This document shows positions 15,504 to 24,730 of a stretch of DNA of 64,000 bases, piece by piece. This DNA comes from Flavobacterium sp. Leaf82 (GTDB taxonomy: Bacteria; Bacteroidota; Bacteroidia; Flavobacteriales; Flavobacteriaceae). The translations under genes were made by a program, and so were the position numbers. The stretch is from assembly GCF_001422725.1 (NCBI RefSeq), contig NZ_LMMA01000035.1, forward strand, positions 176,507 through 240,506, given 5' to 3'. The notes under the pieces are model-generated. The model made no database searches and was not told where the DNA came from. It saw only the letters and a program-made list of their open reading frames with translations. Numbering within the stretch: position 1 is the stretch's first letter; each line of letters opens with the position of its first letter.

Positions 15504-16628
15504 TTATTTTATTTTATAAATTTCTGAACCTGCCAATAAAAAGCAGCCTAATCCGTAGTCTTCAAAATCCGGAATTTTATCATAGGATAATGGCTGACCA
15601 TCTTTGGGCTCTTTCCCTGTTGATTGTAAATAGCCCAGAAAACCATTAGAATGCAAACTCTCTGTTGTAATTGCATTCCATGCTTTTTGAATTATGGGTA
15701 AATAAATCTCCTTTTTCAAAATCCCGCTATTGATTCCGTAAGTTATTCCATAGACAAACAAAGCTGTTCCTGAAGTTTCTTTTTCTCCAAAATTAGTTGG
15801 ATCGTGTAGACTCACATTCCAGAAACCATCGGCTCTTTGTATAGGTACGAGAGCTGCAGCCATTGTTTTTAGATCTTTTACATATTGCGCCCTGTGAGGT
15901 GCATTTTCAGGAATAATAGTCAACACTTTTGCAAGCGCGGCAATTACCCATCCATTTCCCCGGCTCCAATAACAATCTTCTCCATTAGGTTCTTTATATG
16001 GCGGATCAAAATCTGCATCACGCCACCATAAGCCATCTTTAGGATTAAAAAGACCATGATCTCCATGTTTATTTCTGGAGTACATATACATATCATACAT
16101 TTTTTCGAAATAACGATTGTCTTTTTCTAAAACCCCCAGTTTGGCAAAAACTGGCATTCCCATTTGTATCGCATCAATCCAGGACCAATCGTCAAGTTGA
16201 GGCGTGTTTAAAAGCATATTGATATTTGCCTTTGTATTCTTTAGTTTTTTAGGATCAGGTTCTAAATTATACAAATCGATATAGGTTTGTGCAGCACAAT
16301 AGTTATCAGCATTTCTTGTTGTATTACCGCTGTTAAATCCCCAATTATGAAACTCTGACCAGGAATAGGCATAATCGTAATAAATATCTTTTGGGAAAAT
16401 TTCATGCAATGCCATTAATCCTTCATAATATACGCCACGTGTCCAGATATTACTGGGACGTTTTTTATTCGTGATAATAGTTTTGCCGGTTTCAGGCCAT
16501 TTTTGCATGAAATAATCGTTGGCAAGTATCATTTGTTTCAGTACCAGCTTTTTGTCAAACGGTTGCTGTGCGTTTATCGAAGTAATATATGAAAAGCATA
16601 TGGCGAAAAATAAAAGTAATTTATTCAT
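15504..16628 (-). CDS. GH105 unsaturated rhamnogalacturonyl hydrolase (divergent from the tandem trio)
   Basis: A secreted 374-aa GH105 enzyme with a signal peptide ending INAQ. It has the DWSWIDAIQMGMPVF block with the catalytic Asp152 and the YWSRGNGWVIAAL block at 221-227, plus the DGLWWRDADFD segment. It is only distantly like the three GH105s at 2.9-6.5 kb and matches the YteR-like rhamnogalacturonyl form more closely. It follows the GH106 gene by 23 bp on the same strand, so the two are likely one operon acting on lyase-derived RG-I fragments. Confidence 0.92.
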   Translation of the reverse strand: MNKLLLFFAICFSYITSINAQQPFDKKLVLKQMILANDYFMQKWPETGKTIITNKKRPSNIWTRGVYYEGLMALHEIFPKDIYYDYAYSWSEFHNWGFNSGNTTRNADNYCAAQTYIDLYNLEPDPKKLKNTKANINMLLNTPQLDDWSWIDAIQMGMPVFAKLGVLEKDNRYFEKMYDMYMYSRNKHGDHGLFNPKDGLWWRDADFDPPYKEPNGEDCYWSRGNGWVIAALAKVLTIIPENAPHRAQYVKDLKTMAAALVPIQRADGFWNVSLHDPTNFGEKETSGTALFVYGITYGINSGILKKEIYLPIIQKAWNAITTESLHSNGFLGYLQSTGKEPKDGQPLSYDKIPDFEDYGLGCFLLAGSEIYKIK

Positions 16629-16651
16629 TTTTAATACTGGTTATTTAATAA

Positions 16652-19450
16652 TTAGTTTTGTTTTTTTAATGGAATCAGAGTAACAGGACCCAATAATCCG
16701 GAAGGAGTAGGATTCCATTTTGTGGCATCGAATTTTTTATAATCTTTATCGACCATATTAATTTCGTAGAAAATCTTCCATTCCTGACCTTTCAGTTCCA
16801 TATCCCGGATTCTGTTGGCAGATAAATTAGTAACCTGAATTTTAAGATTGTTCTTTCCTGACTTTAGTTTGCTCAAATTCAATTGATAAGGAACAGACCA
16901 TGCCGTACCTATAAATTCATCGTTAAGCCAGACTTTTGCACTTTCGCGAACATCACCCAGATCTAAAATCCAGTCGTTTGTTTTAGAATCTGGATTGTCA
17001 AAGTTTAATGTGTAAGTGGCAGTTCCTGAAAAAGCTTCTGCATCAGCACTTATTTTTGTCCAGGATCCTAAATTGGAAACAGTTGCATTTGCGGGTAATT
17101 TAGGACCGCCTTTATCAAAAGTAATATTCCATTTTCCTGTTAAGGAAACAGTATTACCAGAAGGCTCATAATACTGCCATTTTTTTTGCGAAGCGTTGTT
17201 TTCAGTCTTTAAAAAATAAGATTTTCCGGGTTCAATTCTAAGTTTTACAGCTGTTGTTGTGGCGCTTTTGGTCACAATAGCGTTGCCATATTCTTTGTTT
17301 AGCGGATCGAAAATAATGACTTCTTTATTGCCAATTTGCAACGGAATAAAAGCATCAATTATTTTGGGTGTATGATTGACGAGGTAATATATTTTTTCGC
17401 CATCAATATCTCTTCTTGTGTATTTTAAACCTGAATTGACCAGACTTTCGGGATATAATTGGGCATTTTCTAAAGCTTTAAAAATATCAGAAACAGGTTG
17501 TATAAACTCTTTATTCTGAGTTAAAACAGATTGAAGTTTTTGCTCTTGTTTTTTATAATCATAAAAACCGGGAACAGATTCAGGCAAACCTTCAAAAATA
17601 ATAGTTGCACCTTCTTTTTTTAATTCGATCAATTTTTGCAAAGTAGCGAGTGGCATTTTTTTACATGACGGAATAATTAATGATTTAAAAGTTCCTCCCG
17701 GAAGTACGATAATTCCGTTTGTAACTTTGGCCTGAGCTATAAAATTATCAGATATAAAATCTACTCCGTAACCTTTATTCATCAAACTTTTGGTGGTGTT
17801 ATAAAAGGAAGTTTCATATAGCCATTCTGATAAAGAATGAATTTTGAACTGAACAAATAAATTTCCTTTTAGATATTTATCCCAAACATCATAAACAGGC
17901 CAATAGAGCAGGATTTCATTATCAGATTTCCCTTGTTGCAACAGCGACTGACAGTTTGATATATACGAAAATAGAGCAGGAGCATCTTCCCAAATAGTAT
18001 TATTGGCATTGAAATTTACCGAAGCATAAAATTGCCATCCCGGCCAGACGGCGCGGGTTGGAGAATAGGTAGAACCGTGAAGAAAAACATGATTTACGCC
18101 ATTGAGCATTAAATCTTCGACTTCAGGTTTACATTGTGACAATGCTGTTTTAAAATGTTCTCTGAGCCATGTAAATGTTTCTGATGAAACTAGGTTTTTG
18201 CCGGATATATGAGCTGCAGATGAGGAGAATTTGAGCATTACAGGATCTGCATCGCCTTCGCGAATGTCTTCTTTTTCACGTCTGAAACCCGGAATATCAA
18301 ATGGCATCGAACCAAAAGTCTCACATTCAGGAATATCTGCAGACGCATATAAATCGATCAGGTTTCCCGGCGATCCATGCGCCTGAAGTTTGGTTTTAAA
18401 GTTTTTAGAATGTGCCCATTTTGTCCACGACTGATCAAATTTGTTCAATAGCAAATCTGCAATAGTTTCGCGATAATCACTTCTGATCCGGTTGCCGGTT
18501 TCAGTATCGGTTTCATTCAATAAAACGGGTAATTCTTTTTTTAAATCATATCCTCTTCTGGCCTGGAATTCTTCAAAAAAATCAGGTGTAAAATCAGTTC
18601 CGTAAACTTCAAAACTGTCATTAAAAATAGCACGAATCTTTCCATCACGATTTTTAAAAGCAGTGTTAAAAGGTACTACATAAGCATTAAAAGCTTGTTC
18701 AGAATAATGATCTACTGTATATCCTTTTCCGCCCGGCGCAGCTCTTTTTACCTGCTGTCCGGTTTTGCCGCTAAACATCGCATAGATTGTATAATCTGTT
18801 TTACGGGCTTTCCAGTTTAGTTTATTAGGTTCAATGTAGGGTAATGCAACATGGTTTCCTTCAATTCCTTTATCAGCAGTATTGGCTTTATTTTTTTTAA
18901 GTGCACTAGTTAAATTTATATAACTGCCATCAGTTCCGTATGCTACAACATATAATAAATCTGCAGGAGTCTTTTCTTTACTGCTGTCGAGAACTATGTT
19001 TTTATTGAAAGTTTCGTTTTTTTTAAGAGGATATTTTTCCACGATTAATTTTGTTGCCGCATATGGCAGCGTAACCTGAGAACCTCCATAAGGCCAACCG
19101 GTTCCCAAAACCATATCTACCTGCATGTTAAGACTGTCAGCAATATGAATTGTATAGTCTAACATTTCCATCCATTTGGGAGACAGATAATCTATAAAGT
19201 TATTTTCTTCTCCTTTTACACCATAAATAGGGGTTATTTCGACACCTCCAATTCCTGCTTTATGAAAATCTATCAGGCTTTTTTTGAGATTAGGTTTGTC
19301 TACAGCACTTCCCATCCACCACCAGCGTGTCCATGGCTGATTGGTATTAGTAGATTTTGGCCAGGGAGAAAGTCTTGTTTCCTGAGCAAAAGAACTAAAA
19401 GCACAGCAAACGAATAGTAAAATAAAGAGATTTAATCTGGTTGATTTCAT
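16652..19450 (-). CDS. GH106 alpha-L-rhamnosidase
   Basis: A large secreted enzyme (932 aa) of the GH106 type. It has an N-terminal TIM-barrel region starting SPWPKSTNTNQPWTRWWWMG, with GIGGVEITPIYGV, DMVLGTGWPYGG and the Glu-containing DIPECETFG segment. A C-terminal beta-sandwich (about residues 780-930) contains the DLGDVRESAKVWLN jelly-roll signature. The signal peptide ends SFAQ. GH106 enzymes release terminal alpha-L-rhamnose from RG-I or RG-II fragments, which links this gene to the rhamnose operon. The upstream region carries the CAGGA operator with a -7-like box at the shared 18-bp spacing. Confidence 0.94.
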   Translation of the reverse strand: MKSTRLNLFILLFVCCAFSSFAQETRLSPWPKSTNTNQPWTRWWWMGSAVDKPNLKKSLIDFHKAGIGGVEITPIYGVKGEENNFIDYLSPKWMEMLDYTIHIADSLNMQVDMVLGTGWPYGGSQVTLPYAATKLIVEKYPLKKNETFNKNIVLDSSKEKTPADLLYVVAYGTDGSYINLTSALKKNKANTADKGIEGNHVALPYIEPNKLNWKARKTDYTIYAMFSGKTGQQVKRAAPGGKGYTVDHYSEQAFNAYVVPFNTAFKNRDGKIRAIFNDSFEVYGTDFTPDFFEEFQARRGYDLKKELPVLLNETDTETGNRIRSDYRETIADLLLNKFDQSWTKWAHSKNFKTKLQAHGSPGNLIDLYASADIPECETFGSMPFDIPGFRREKEDIREGDADPVMLKFSSSAAHISGKNLVSSETFTWLREHFKTALSQCKPEVEDLMLNGVNHVFLHGSTYSPTRAVWPGWQFYASVNFNANNTIWEDAPALFSYISNCQSLLQQGKSDNEILLYWPVYDVWDKYLKGNLFVQFKIHSLSEWLYETSFYNTTKSLMNKGYGVDFISDNFIAQAKVTNGIIVLPGGTFKSLIIPSCKKMPLATLQKLIELKKEGATIIFEGLPESVPGFYDYKKQEQKLQSVLTQNKEFIQPVSDIFKALENAQLYPESLVNSGLKYTRRDIDGEKIYYLVNHTPKIIDAFIPLQIGNKEVIIFDPLNKEYGNAIVTKSATTTAVKLRIEPGKSYFLKTENNASQKKWQYYEPSGNTVSLTGKWNITFDKGGPKLPANATVSNLGSWTKISADAEAFSGTATYTLNFDNPDSKTNDWILDLGDVRESAKVWLNDEFIGTAWSVPYQLNLSKLKSGKNNLKIQVTNLSANRIRDMELKGQEWKIFYEINMVDKDYKKFDATKWNPTPSGLLGPVTLIPLKKQN

Positions 19451-19539
19451 TATTTATTCAAAGGTTTTAGTTGCTGTGTATAAAGATTTTTTCAGAATTA
19501 AAAATTAAGAAAATACCATTTATTGTTTTTGTAATAAAG

Positions 19540-19585
19540 TAAAAGTAGCTGTCGTGCATTAAAATGCTATCCTGTAGCATCCTGT
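19540..19585 (-). promoter_or_regulatory. CAGGA operator and -7 box of the GH106-GH105 operon
   Basis: On the minus strand, 19585-19566 reads ACAGGATGCTACAGGATAGC, two CAGGA cores 10 bp apart. The inner core is flanked by the perfect arms ATGCTA/TAGCAT. Exactly 18 bp downstream lies TACTTTTA (19547-19540), a TAnnTTTG-like box. The rest of the 440-bp gap up to 19810 is AT-rich with nothing else recognised. Confidence 0.72.
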
Positions 19586-19810
19586 TTTTTATAAATATAT
19601 TAAAAAATGAAATGCTTAGTAAAATCGCACAGTTATTTAGTAATTCATATTTTTTTATATAAATAAATATGAAATACTAAAAAACATTTTAATAAAATTT
19701 TTGATATGATATTTGTTATTTTCTCAATGAATTAAGGATTGTAAATCAGGGAGTTGTGTGAGTTTTTTGTTAAAATAAATATAAAATAATTCATAAGATG
19801 TTGAAATCTA

Positions 19811-19856
19811 ACAGGATACTACAGGATACTGCGAATAGTTGTTCTGGATAAATTTG
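19811..19856 (+). promoter_or_regulatory. CAGGA operator and -7 box of the susCD operon
   Basis: ACAGGATACT occurs twice in tandem (19811-19830), giving two CAGGA cores 10 bp apart. TAAATTTG, a full -7 match, follows at 19849-19856 after an 18-bp spacer. No TTG is found at -33, so the operator occupies that position. Confidence 0.75.
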
Positions 19857-19890
19857 GAATAACTATTAAACTAACCAAAATTTAACTTTT

Positions 19891-22800
19891 ATGAAAAACA
19901 AACTTAATCTTTTGCTGATTATGGCCTTCTTTGCATTATTGCATGCATCGGGTTATGCGCAAGAAAAAACAGTTACAGGAACAGTTACTGATCCGGCAAA
20001 ACTTTCGATTCCGGGAGTCAATGTAATTGTTAAAGGAACCAATCGTGGAGCAAGTACTGATTTTGACGGAAAATTTAGTCTGAAAGCTTCTGAAGGAGAA
20101 ACATTAGTTTTTTCGTTTGTAGGATTTATAAAGAAAGAAGTAAAAATAGGTGCCGCAAAAACGTATTCTATTTCTTTAGATGCAGAAAGTGCTAACTTAA
20201 ATGAAGTTGTTGTGATTGGGTACGGAACTCAAAAGAAAAAATTAACCACAGGGGCAATATCCGGAATCAAAACAGAAAATTTTACCGAAAGACCTATTTC
20301 CAGAATTGATCAGGGGTTAATTGGGCAAGTTGCCGGAGTTCGTGTCAAACAAACAACCGGATTACCCGGACAGCCTTTTAGTATAGAAATCAGGGGAGCC
20401 GGATCTATTACTGCAGGAAATGAGCCTTTGTATGTTATAGACGGATTTCCTATTTATACAGAGGGATCTAACAGTAATGGTGCTTTTTCAAACGGAAGCC
20501 CGCTTGACAATATGAACCCTAATGATGTAGCGTCGATAGAAGTATTAAAAGATGCTGCCGCGGCTTCTATTTATGGATCAAGAGCATCAAACGGTGTAGT
20601 TTTGATTACCACTAAAAAAGGAAAAAAAGGAAAACCAAAATTTACTTTTAATACTTATGGAGGTGTAAATAAAGAAGCCAACAGGGTCGATATGCTTTCT
20701 TCTCAGGGATGGATCGACAGGGCAAAAACCATGATCGATGCACAATGGGTAGGTTCTGGTATTGCAGGCGCATCTGCCACTCAAAACAATGCAGAAAGAA
20801 TTGCAGCTTATAATGCAAAAAATCCAACAGCGCCTCTTAACACTGCCAATACCAGATATTATACGTATTTGTATGATGAAAGATGGGATATTCCTGGACA
20901 TCCGGGATTAGATTATATCGATTGGCAGGATAAAGTTTTCCGTACAGGAGAATTTAGCAACTATCAATTATCTGCCTCAGGAGCGACTGATGTTGTGAAT
21001 TATTATGTATCTGCAAATTACCAAAAAAATACAGGATATATTATTGGCACAGATTATACTTTGTTTTCTGCCAGAGCGAATGTTGACGTTAAACTGTCTG
21101 AAAGTTTTAAAATGGGAATTAACATCGCGCCTTCTTATTCTATTAAAAATGATCCGGGCGTAGAAGGAAAGGATAATACTTTGTTTAAAGCACTTACGGC
21201 AACACCGGTTTTTGAAAGTGCTTCTAATGCTGCCGGAGAAAAATATACCACGAGATATGCCTGGGGAAGCAGCACAACAAATATGTTGAATGCATTGGCA
21301 AGAACAGGAAAAAATTCGATGTACAGAACTTTGATTTCTACATATGCGAGTTATCAATTTGCGAAAGATTTTACTTTTAAGAGCACTATAAACTTTGATA
21401 ACTCAGACAATACGAACGAAAGTTACACGCCAAATGATGTTCAGGCGAGTATTAGAGGAGCTTATAATACGTACAGAAGACAGAATTTAGTTAATGAAAA
21501 TACCCTTAATTATGACAAATCTATTGGCGATCATACTATTAATTTGCTTTTGGGACAATCATTCAGTTCTTATGAAATCATGAGATCTACACTTTCTTCA
21601 GGTGCGCTTTATAACAGTTCAACTGTAGAAACATTGCCTACAGGATCACTTGGTTCTACGAATGCTGAAAAAAGCACTTTGCTGTCTTATTTTGCCAGAT
21701 TACAGTACAATTACAAAGAAAGATATTTGATATCTGCGAGTATCAGACGTGATGGTTCTTCAAAATTTGGAACTGACAGACAATGGGGCGTTTTTCCTTC
21801 GTTGTCATTAGGATGGAGAATCAAACAAGAGGAGTTTATGAAAAATGTAGACTGGCTTAGTGATCTAAAACTACGCGCAAGTACAGGTATTAACGGTAGT
21901 AATAATATTGGCAGTTATGCCTCTTATGCAACGCTGGCAACTTACAATTACTCGATTGGCGGTGCGGCTGCAATAGGGCAGGGAGCCTCATCTATACCAA
22001 ATCCATCTTTGCATTGGGAAGAATCACGAAGTGTAGATTTAGGATTGGATTTTGGAATTCTAAAAAACAGAATTTCAGGAACAGTAGAGGTTTATAGAAA
22101 AAATAACAGCGAATTACTTTTAAGAGTTCCTATTGTTGCTGCGACAGGATTTCAAAGCTATTTGACCAATGTTGGAGAAGTACAAAATCAGGGAATTGAA
22201 TTCGAATTAAACTCCCTAAACATTAAAACGCCAAGTTTTGAATGGAGAACATCTGCAAATATTAGCCATAACGAAAACAAAGTTTTGGCATTAGGCCCGG
22301 ATCAGTCAAAAATTGAAATTAGCAATGCATATGACGGAGGAGTTCCTTTTATAAAATTAGAAGTAGGAAAGCCAATGTATACGATCTTCGGATTACAACA
22401 AAATGGCGTTGTTACTCAGGCAGATATTGACACTGGAGGAACTACAATTGGAGGTAATAAACTTGTTCTGGGAGATCCAAGATATATTGACCAGAATGGC
22501 GATAAAAAAATTAACTCAGATGATCGCGTAGATTTAGGAAATCCTACACCAAAATACACTTGGGGAATCACCAATAGTTTTAAATATAAAGCATTTGATC
22601 TGAATGTATTAGTTCAGGGACAAAATGGCGGAACTGTTTACGGATTAACAGGAAGAGCCATTGACCGTACCGGAATGGGATCTGTAGAAAATTCCTTAAA
22701 CGTAGATCCTGCTGTAAGAGGAAACTGGAGAACATCTTTTGGATATCAGGCAAATTCAGACTGGTTGTATAAATCAGATTATGTAAGCATAAGAAGTATC

Positions 22801-23034
22801 TCGATAGGATATAACTTAAAAGAAGCCATTAAAGGATTAAGCAGAATCGATAATATGAGACTTTATGTAACAGGCGAAAACTGGTTCTATTGGAACAAGT
22901 ATAAAGTTGGTTTTAACCCGGAAGCTGTAAATACATCAGCGAGTTCTAACAGTGATTTTTCTGTACCGGTAGATTATGGTGGAGCGCCTTTAGCAAAATC
23001 TTTAGTGATAGGACTTAACATTAATTTTAATTAA
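19891..23034 (+). CDS. SusC/RagA-type TonB-linked outer-membrane transporter
   Basis: A 1047-aa SusC-like importer. In order: a signal peptide (ends SGYAQ), a CarboxypepD-regulatory-like domain (residues about 28-105, TGTVTDPAKLSIPGVNVIVKG region), the SusC signature LNEVVVIGYGTQKKK, a plug domain (about 115-235) and a 22-strand-type barrel ending in an aromatic-containing C-terminus (LVIGLNINFN). It would import RG-I or rhamnose-containing oligosaccharides together with the SusD encoded 6 bp downstream. Substrate is inferred from neighbouring GH106/GH28/RhaM genes and the shared operator. Length is normal for the family. Confidence 0.95.
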   Translation: MKNKLNLLLIMAFFALLHASGYAQEKTVTGTVTDPAKLSIPGVNVIVKGTNRGASTDFDGKFSLKASEGETLVFSFVGFIKKEVKIGAAKTYSISLDAESANLNEVVVIGYGTQKKKLTTGAISGIKTENFTERPISRIDQGLIGQVAGVRVKQTTGLPGQPFSIEIRGAGSITAGNEPLYVIDGFPIYTEGSNSNGAFSNGSPLDNMNPNDVASIEVLKDAAAASIYGSRASNGVVLITTKKGKKGKPKFTFNTYGGVNKEANRVDMLSSQGWIDRAKTMIDAQWVGSGIAGASATQNNAERIAAYNAKNPTAPLNTANTRYYTYLYDERWDIPGHPGLDYIDWQDKVFRTGEFSNYQLSASGATDVVNYYVSANYQKNTGYIIGTDYTLFSARANVDVKLSESFKMGINIAPSYSIKNDPGVEGKDNTLFKALTATPVFESASNAAGEKYTTRYAWGSSTTNMLNALARTGKNSMYRTLISTYASYQFAKDFTFKSTINFDNSDNTNESYTPNDVQASIRGAYNTYRRQNLVNENTLNYDKSIGDHTINLLLGQSFSSYEIMRSTLSSGALYNSSTVETLPTGSLGSTNAEKSTLLSYFARLQYNYKERYLISASIRRDGSSKFGTDRQWGVFPSLSLGWRIKQEEFMKNVDWLSDLKLRASTGINGSNNIGSYASYATLATYNYSIGGAAAIGQGASSIPNPSLHWEESRSVDLGLDFGILKNRISGTVEVYRKNNSELLLRVPIVAATGFQSYLTNVGEVQNQGIEFELNSLNIKTPSFEWRTSANISHNENKVLALGPDQSKIEISNAYDGGVPFIKLEVGKPMYTIFGLQQNGVVTQADIDTGGTTIGGNKLVLGDPRYIDQNGDKKINSDDRVDLGNPTPKYTWGITNSFKYKAFDLNVLVQGQNGGTVYGLTGRAIDRTGMGSVENSLNVDPAVRGNWRTSFGYQANSDWLYKSDYVSIRSISIGYNLKEAIKGLSRIDNMRLYVTGENWFYWNKYKVGFNPEAVNTSASSNSDFSVPVDYGGAPLAKSLVIGLNINFN

Positions 23035-23040
23035 AATAAA

Positions 23041-24567
23041 ATGAAAAAATATATTTATTTACTAGCAGTACTATTCGCCCTTACAGCTTGTGAGGATGAA
23101 TTGACCCAATTGCCATTATCTCAGGGAACAATCGAGAATTTCTATGCTACACCCGGTGATTTTGTTCAGGCAAGAAATGCGACTTATTCTGTAGCTTTTC
23201 ACGGAGCAGGAACTTACGGATACGCAAACAGGGTTTTAAATTTAAGCGAAACCAGATCTGATAATTTGATGGCTACCACACAAGCTTCAAGAGATTGGGA
23301 AGGAATCAACAGTTTCTACACTTCTATAAGTTCGAATACCTATGTAAAAGAAGCATATACAAGCAACTATAATGCGATTAATAAAGCGAATCAGTTATTG
23401 GAGAAAATAGCCGAAAAAGGAGATCAGATTTTTACCAGCCCTGCTGATAAAGCTGCTATGGTTGCAGAAGCCCGTTTTCTTAGAGCGTTTTGTTATTTTG
23501 ATCTGGTAAGATGGTTTGGCAGAGTTCCTTTAATCGATAAAACAATGACAGCTCCAGAAGCCGCAAAAATTGCAAGAACTCCTGTTGTTGATGTTTATAA
23601 ACTGATCATTTCAGACCTTGAATTGGCGATTCCGGATCTTCTTCCTACTTATGATGCGGCAAATTACGGCAGAGTTACTAAATACGGAGCAAAAGCATTA
23701 TTAGGTCTTGTTTACATGACGCGCTCCAGTCCAACATACGGAATCAACGGCGCTACACTTGGACTAAACGAATGGGACAAAGCATATCAACAACTAAATG
23801 ATATCAAAGCCAGCGGATTATATGCGCTAGGTACAGATTATGATGCTATTTTTAAGGTCGAAGGATTGGCTAATAAAGAGAATGTATTAACGATTCCGTA
23901 CACACAAAGTCTCCCGCTCACTGTAGGAGGTAATTTTATGGTCGAGTTAGGATATGAGCCTTATTTTGCTTCAGTAAATTTATCAGCACAAGGCGCATTA
24001 GAAGCACGACCAATTTCAACTGGTTTTTTAAACCTTTTTGCAGCAACTGATAAAAGAAAAATTGCTGGTATTGCGACCAGTTATACAGTTGCTTCCGGTA
24101 CTTATAAAGGAAGTTATACTTTGCCCGTTTTTAAAAAATATATTGATCCTGCAAGATACGGAAACGGTCGTGAAGACTGGGGTGTAGATTTTATGGTTAC
24201 CCGATATACAGATATCCTGATGATGATGGCCGAATGTACACTTCACGGTGGAGGTGGTTCTCAGGCTGAGGTTGATGATATTGTGAACAAAGTAAGAACA
24301 AGAGCAGGCGTTCCTGCAAATGCTGCAAATATTACCTTAGATCAATTGTTTACAGAAAGAAGAAAAGAATTTTTCTCAGAAGGAACAAGATGGTTTGACC
24401 TGATTAGATCCGGTAAAGCATTAACAATTATGAATGACTGGAAAGCGGCAGAAGATACAGAAGGAAAAATCAGAACAATCGAAAATAATTCATTATTATA
24501 TCCAATTCCATTGTCAGAAATCTTAGCCGTTCCGGGACTTTACGATCAAAACCCGGGTTACGACTAA
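23041..24567 (+). CDS. SusD/RagB family surface glycan-binding lipoprotein
   Basis: A 508-aa SusD partner of the adjacent SusC. The leader LLAVLFALTAC places the lipidated Cys at residue 17. The SusD N-terminal helix region (AEARFLRAFCYFDLVRWFGRVPLI) and the C-terminal FTERRKEFFSEGTRWFDLIRSGKA...YPIPLSEI...NPGYD motifs are clear. The start is fixed by the lipoprotein leader. A terminator follows at 24602-24640, so susCD can be a separate transcript from the downstream enzyme genes, which have their own operator. Confidence 0.95.
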   Translation: MKKYIYLLAVLFALTACEDELTQLPLSQGTIENFYATPGDFVQARNATYSVAFHGAGTYGYANRVLNLSETRSDNLMATTQASRDWEGINSFYTSISSNTYVKEAYTSNYNAINKANQLLEKIAEKGDQIFTSPADKAAMVAEARFLRAFCYFDLVRWFGRVPLIDKTMTAPEAAKIARTPVVDVYKLIISDLELAIPDLLPTYDAANYGRVTKYGAKALLGLVYMTRSSPTYGINGATLGLNEWDKAYQQLNDIKASGLYALGTDYDAIFKVEGLANKENVLTIPYTQSLPLTVGGNFMVELGYEPYFASVNLSAQGALEARPISTGFLNLFAATDKRKIAGIATSYTVASGTYKGSYTLPVFKKYIDPARYGNGREDWGVDFMVTRYTDILMMMAECTLHGGGGSQAEVDDIVNKVRTRAGVPANAANITLDQLFTERRKEFFSEGTRWFDLIRSGKALTIMNDWKAAEDTEGKIRTIENNSLLYPIPLSEILAVPGLYDQNPGYD

Positions 24568-24601
24568 TTCAAATTGTCCCCAAGTTTTTTTTTGTTTTTT
24601 T

Positions 24602-24640
24602 GAGAGGAGCTGTCTTTTTTTAGACAGCTTCTCTTTCATT
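24602..24640 (+). terminator. Terminator after susCD
   Basis: Hairpin GAGGAGCTGTC/GACAGCTTCTC with a T-rich loop, followed by CTTTCATTTTTT. Confidence 0.8.
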
Positions 24641-24657
24641 TTTTAATTCAAAAACAA

Positions 24658-24703
24658 ACAGGAAAGCACAGGATGCTTTTAAGGTTTAACTATTTTAAAT
24701 TTA
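24658..24703 (+). promoter_or_regulatory. CAGGA operator and -7-like box before the SGNH esterase
   Basis: ACAGGAAAGCACAGGATGCT (24658-24677) again has two CAGGA cores 10 bp apart; the inner core has perfect arms AAGCA/TGCTT. TAAATTTA follows at 24696-24703 after 18 bp, one mismatch from TAnnTTTG. Confidence 0.68.
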
Positions 24704-24730
24704 AGGTTTTAGTATCTAAAAATAATCCCA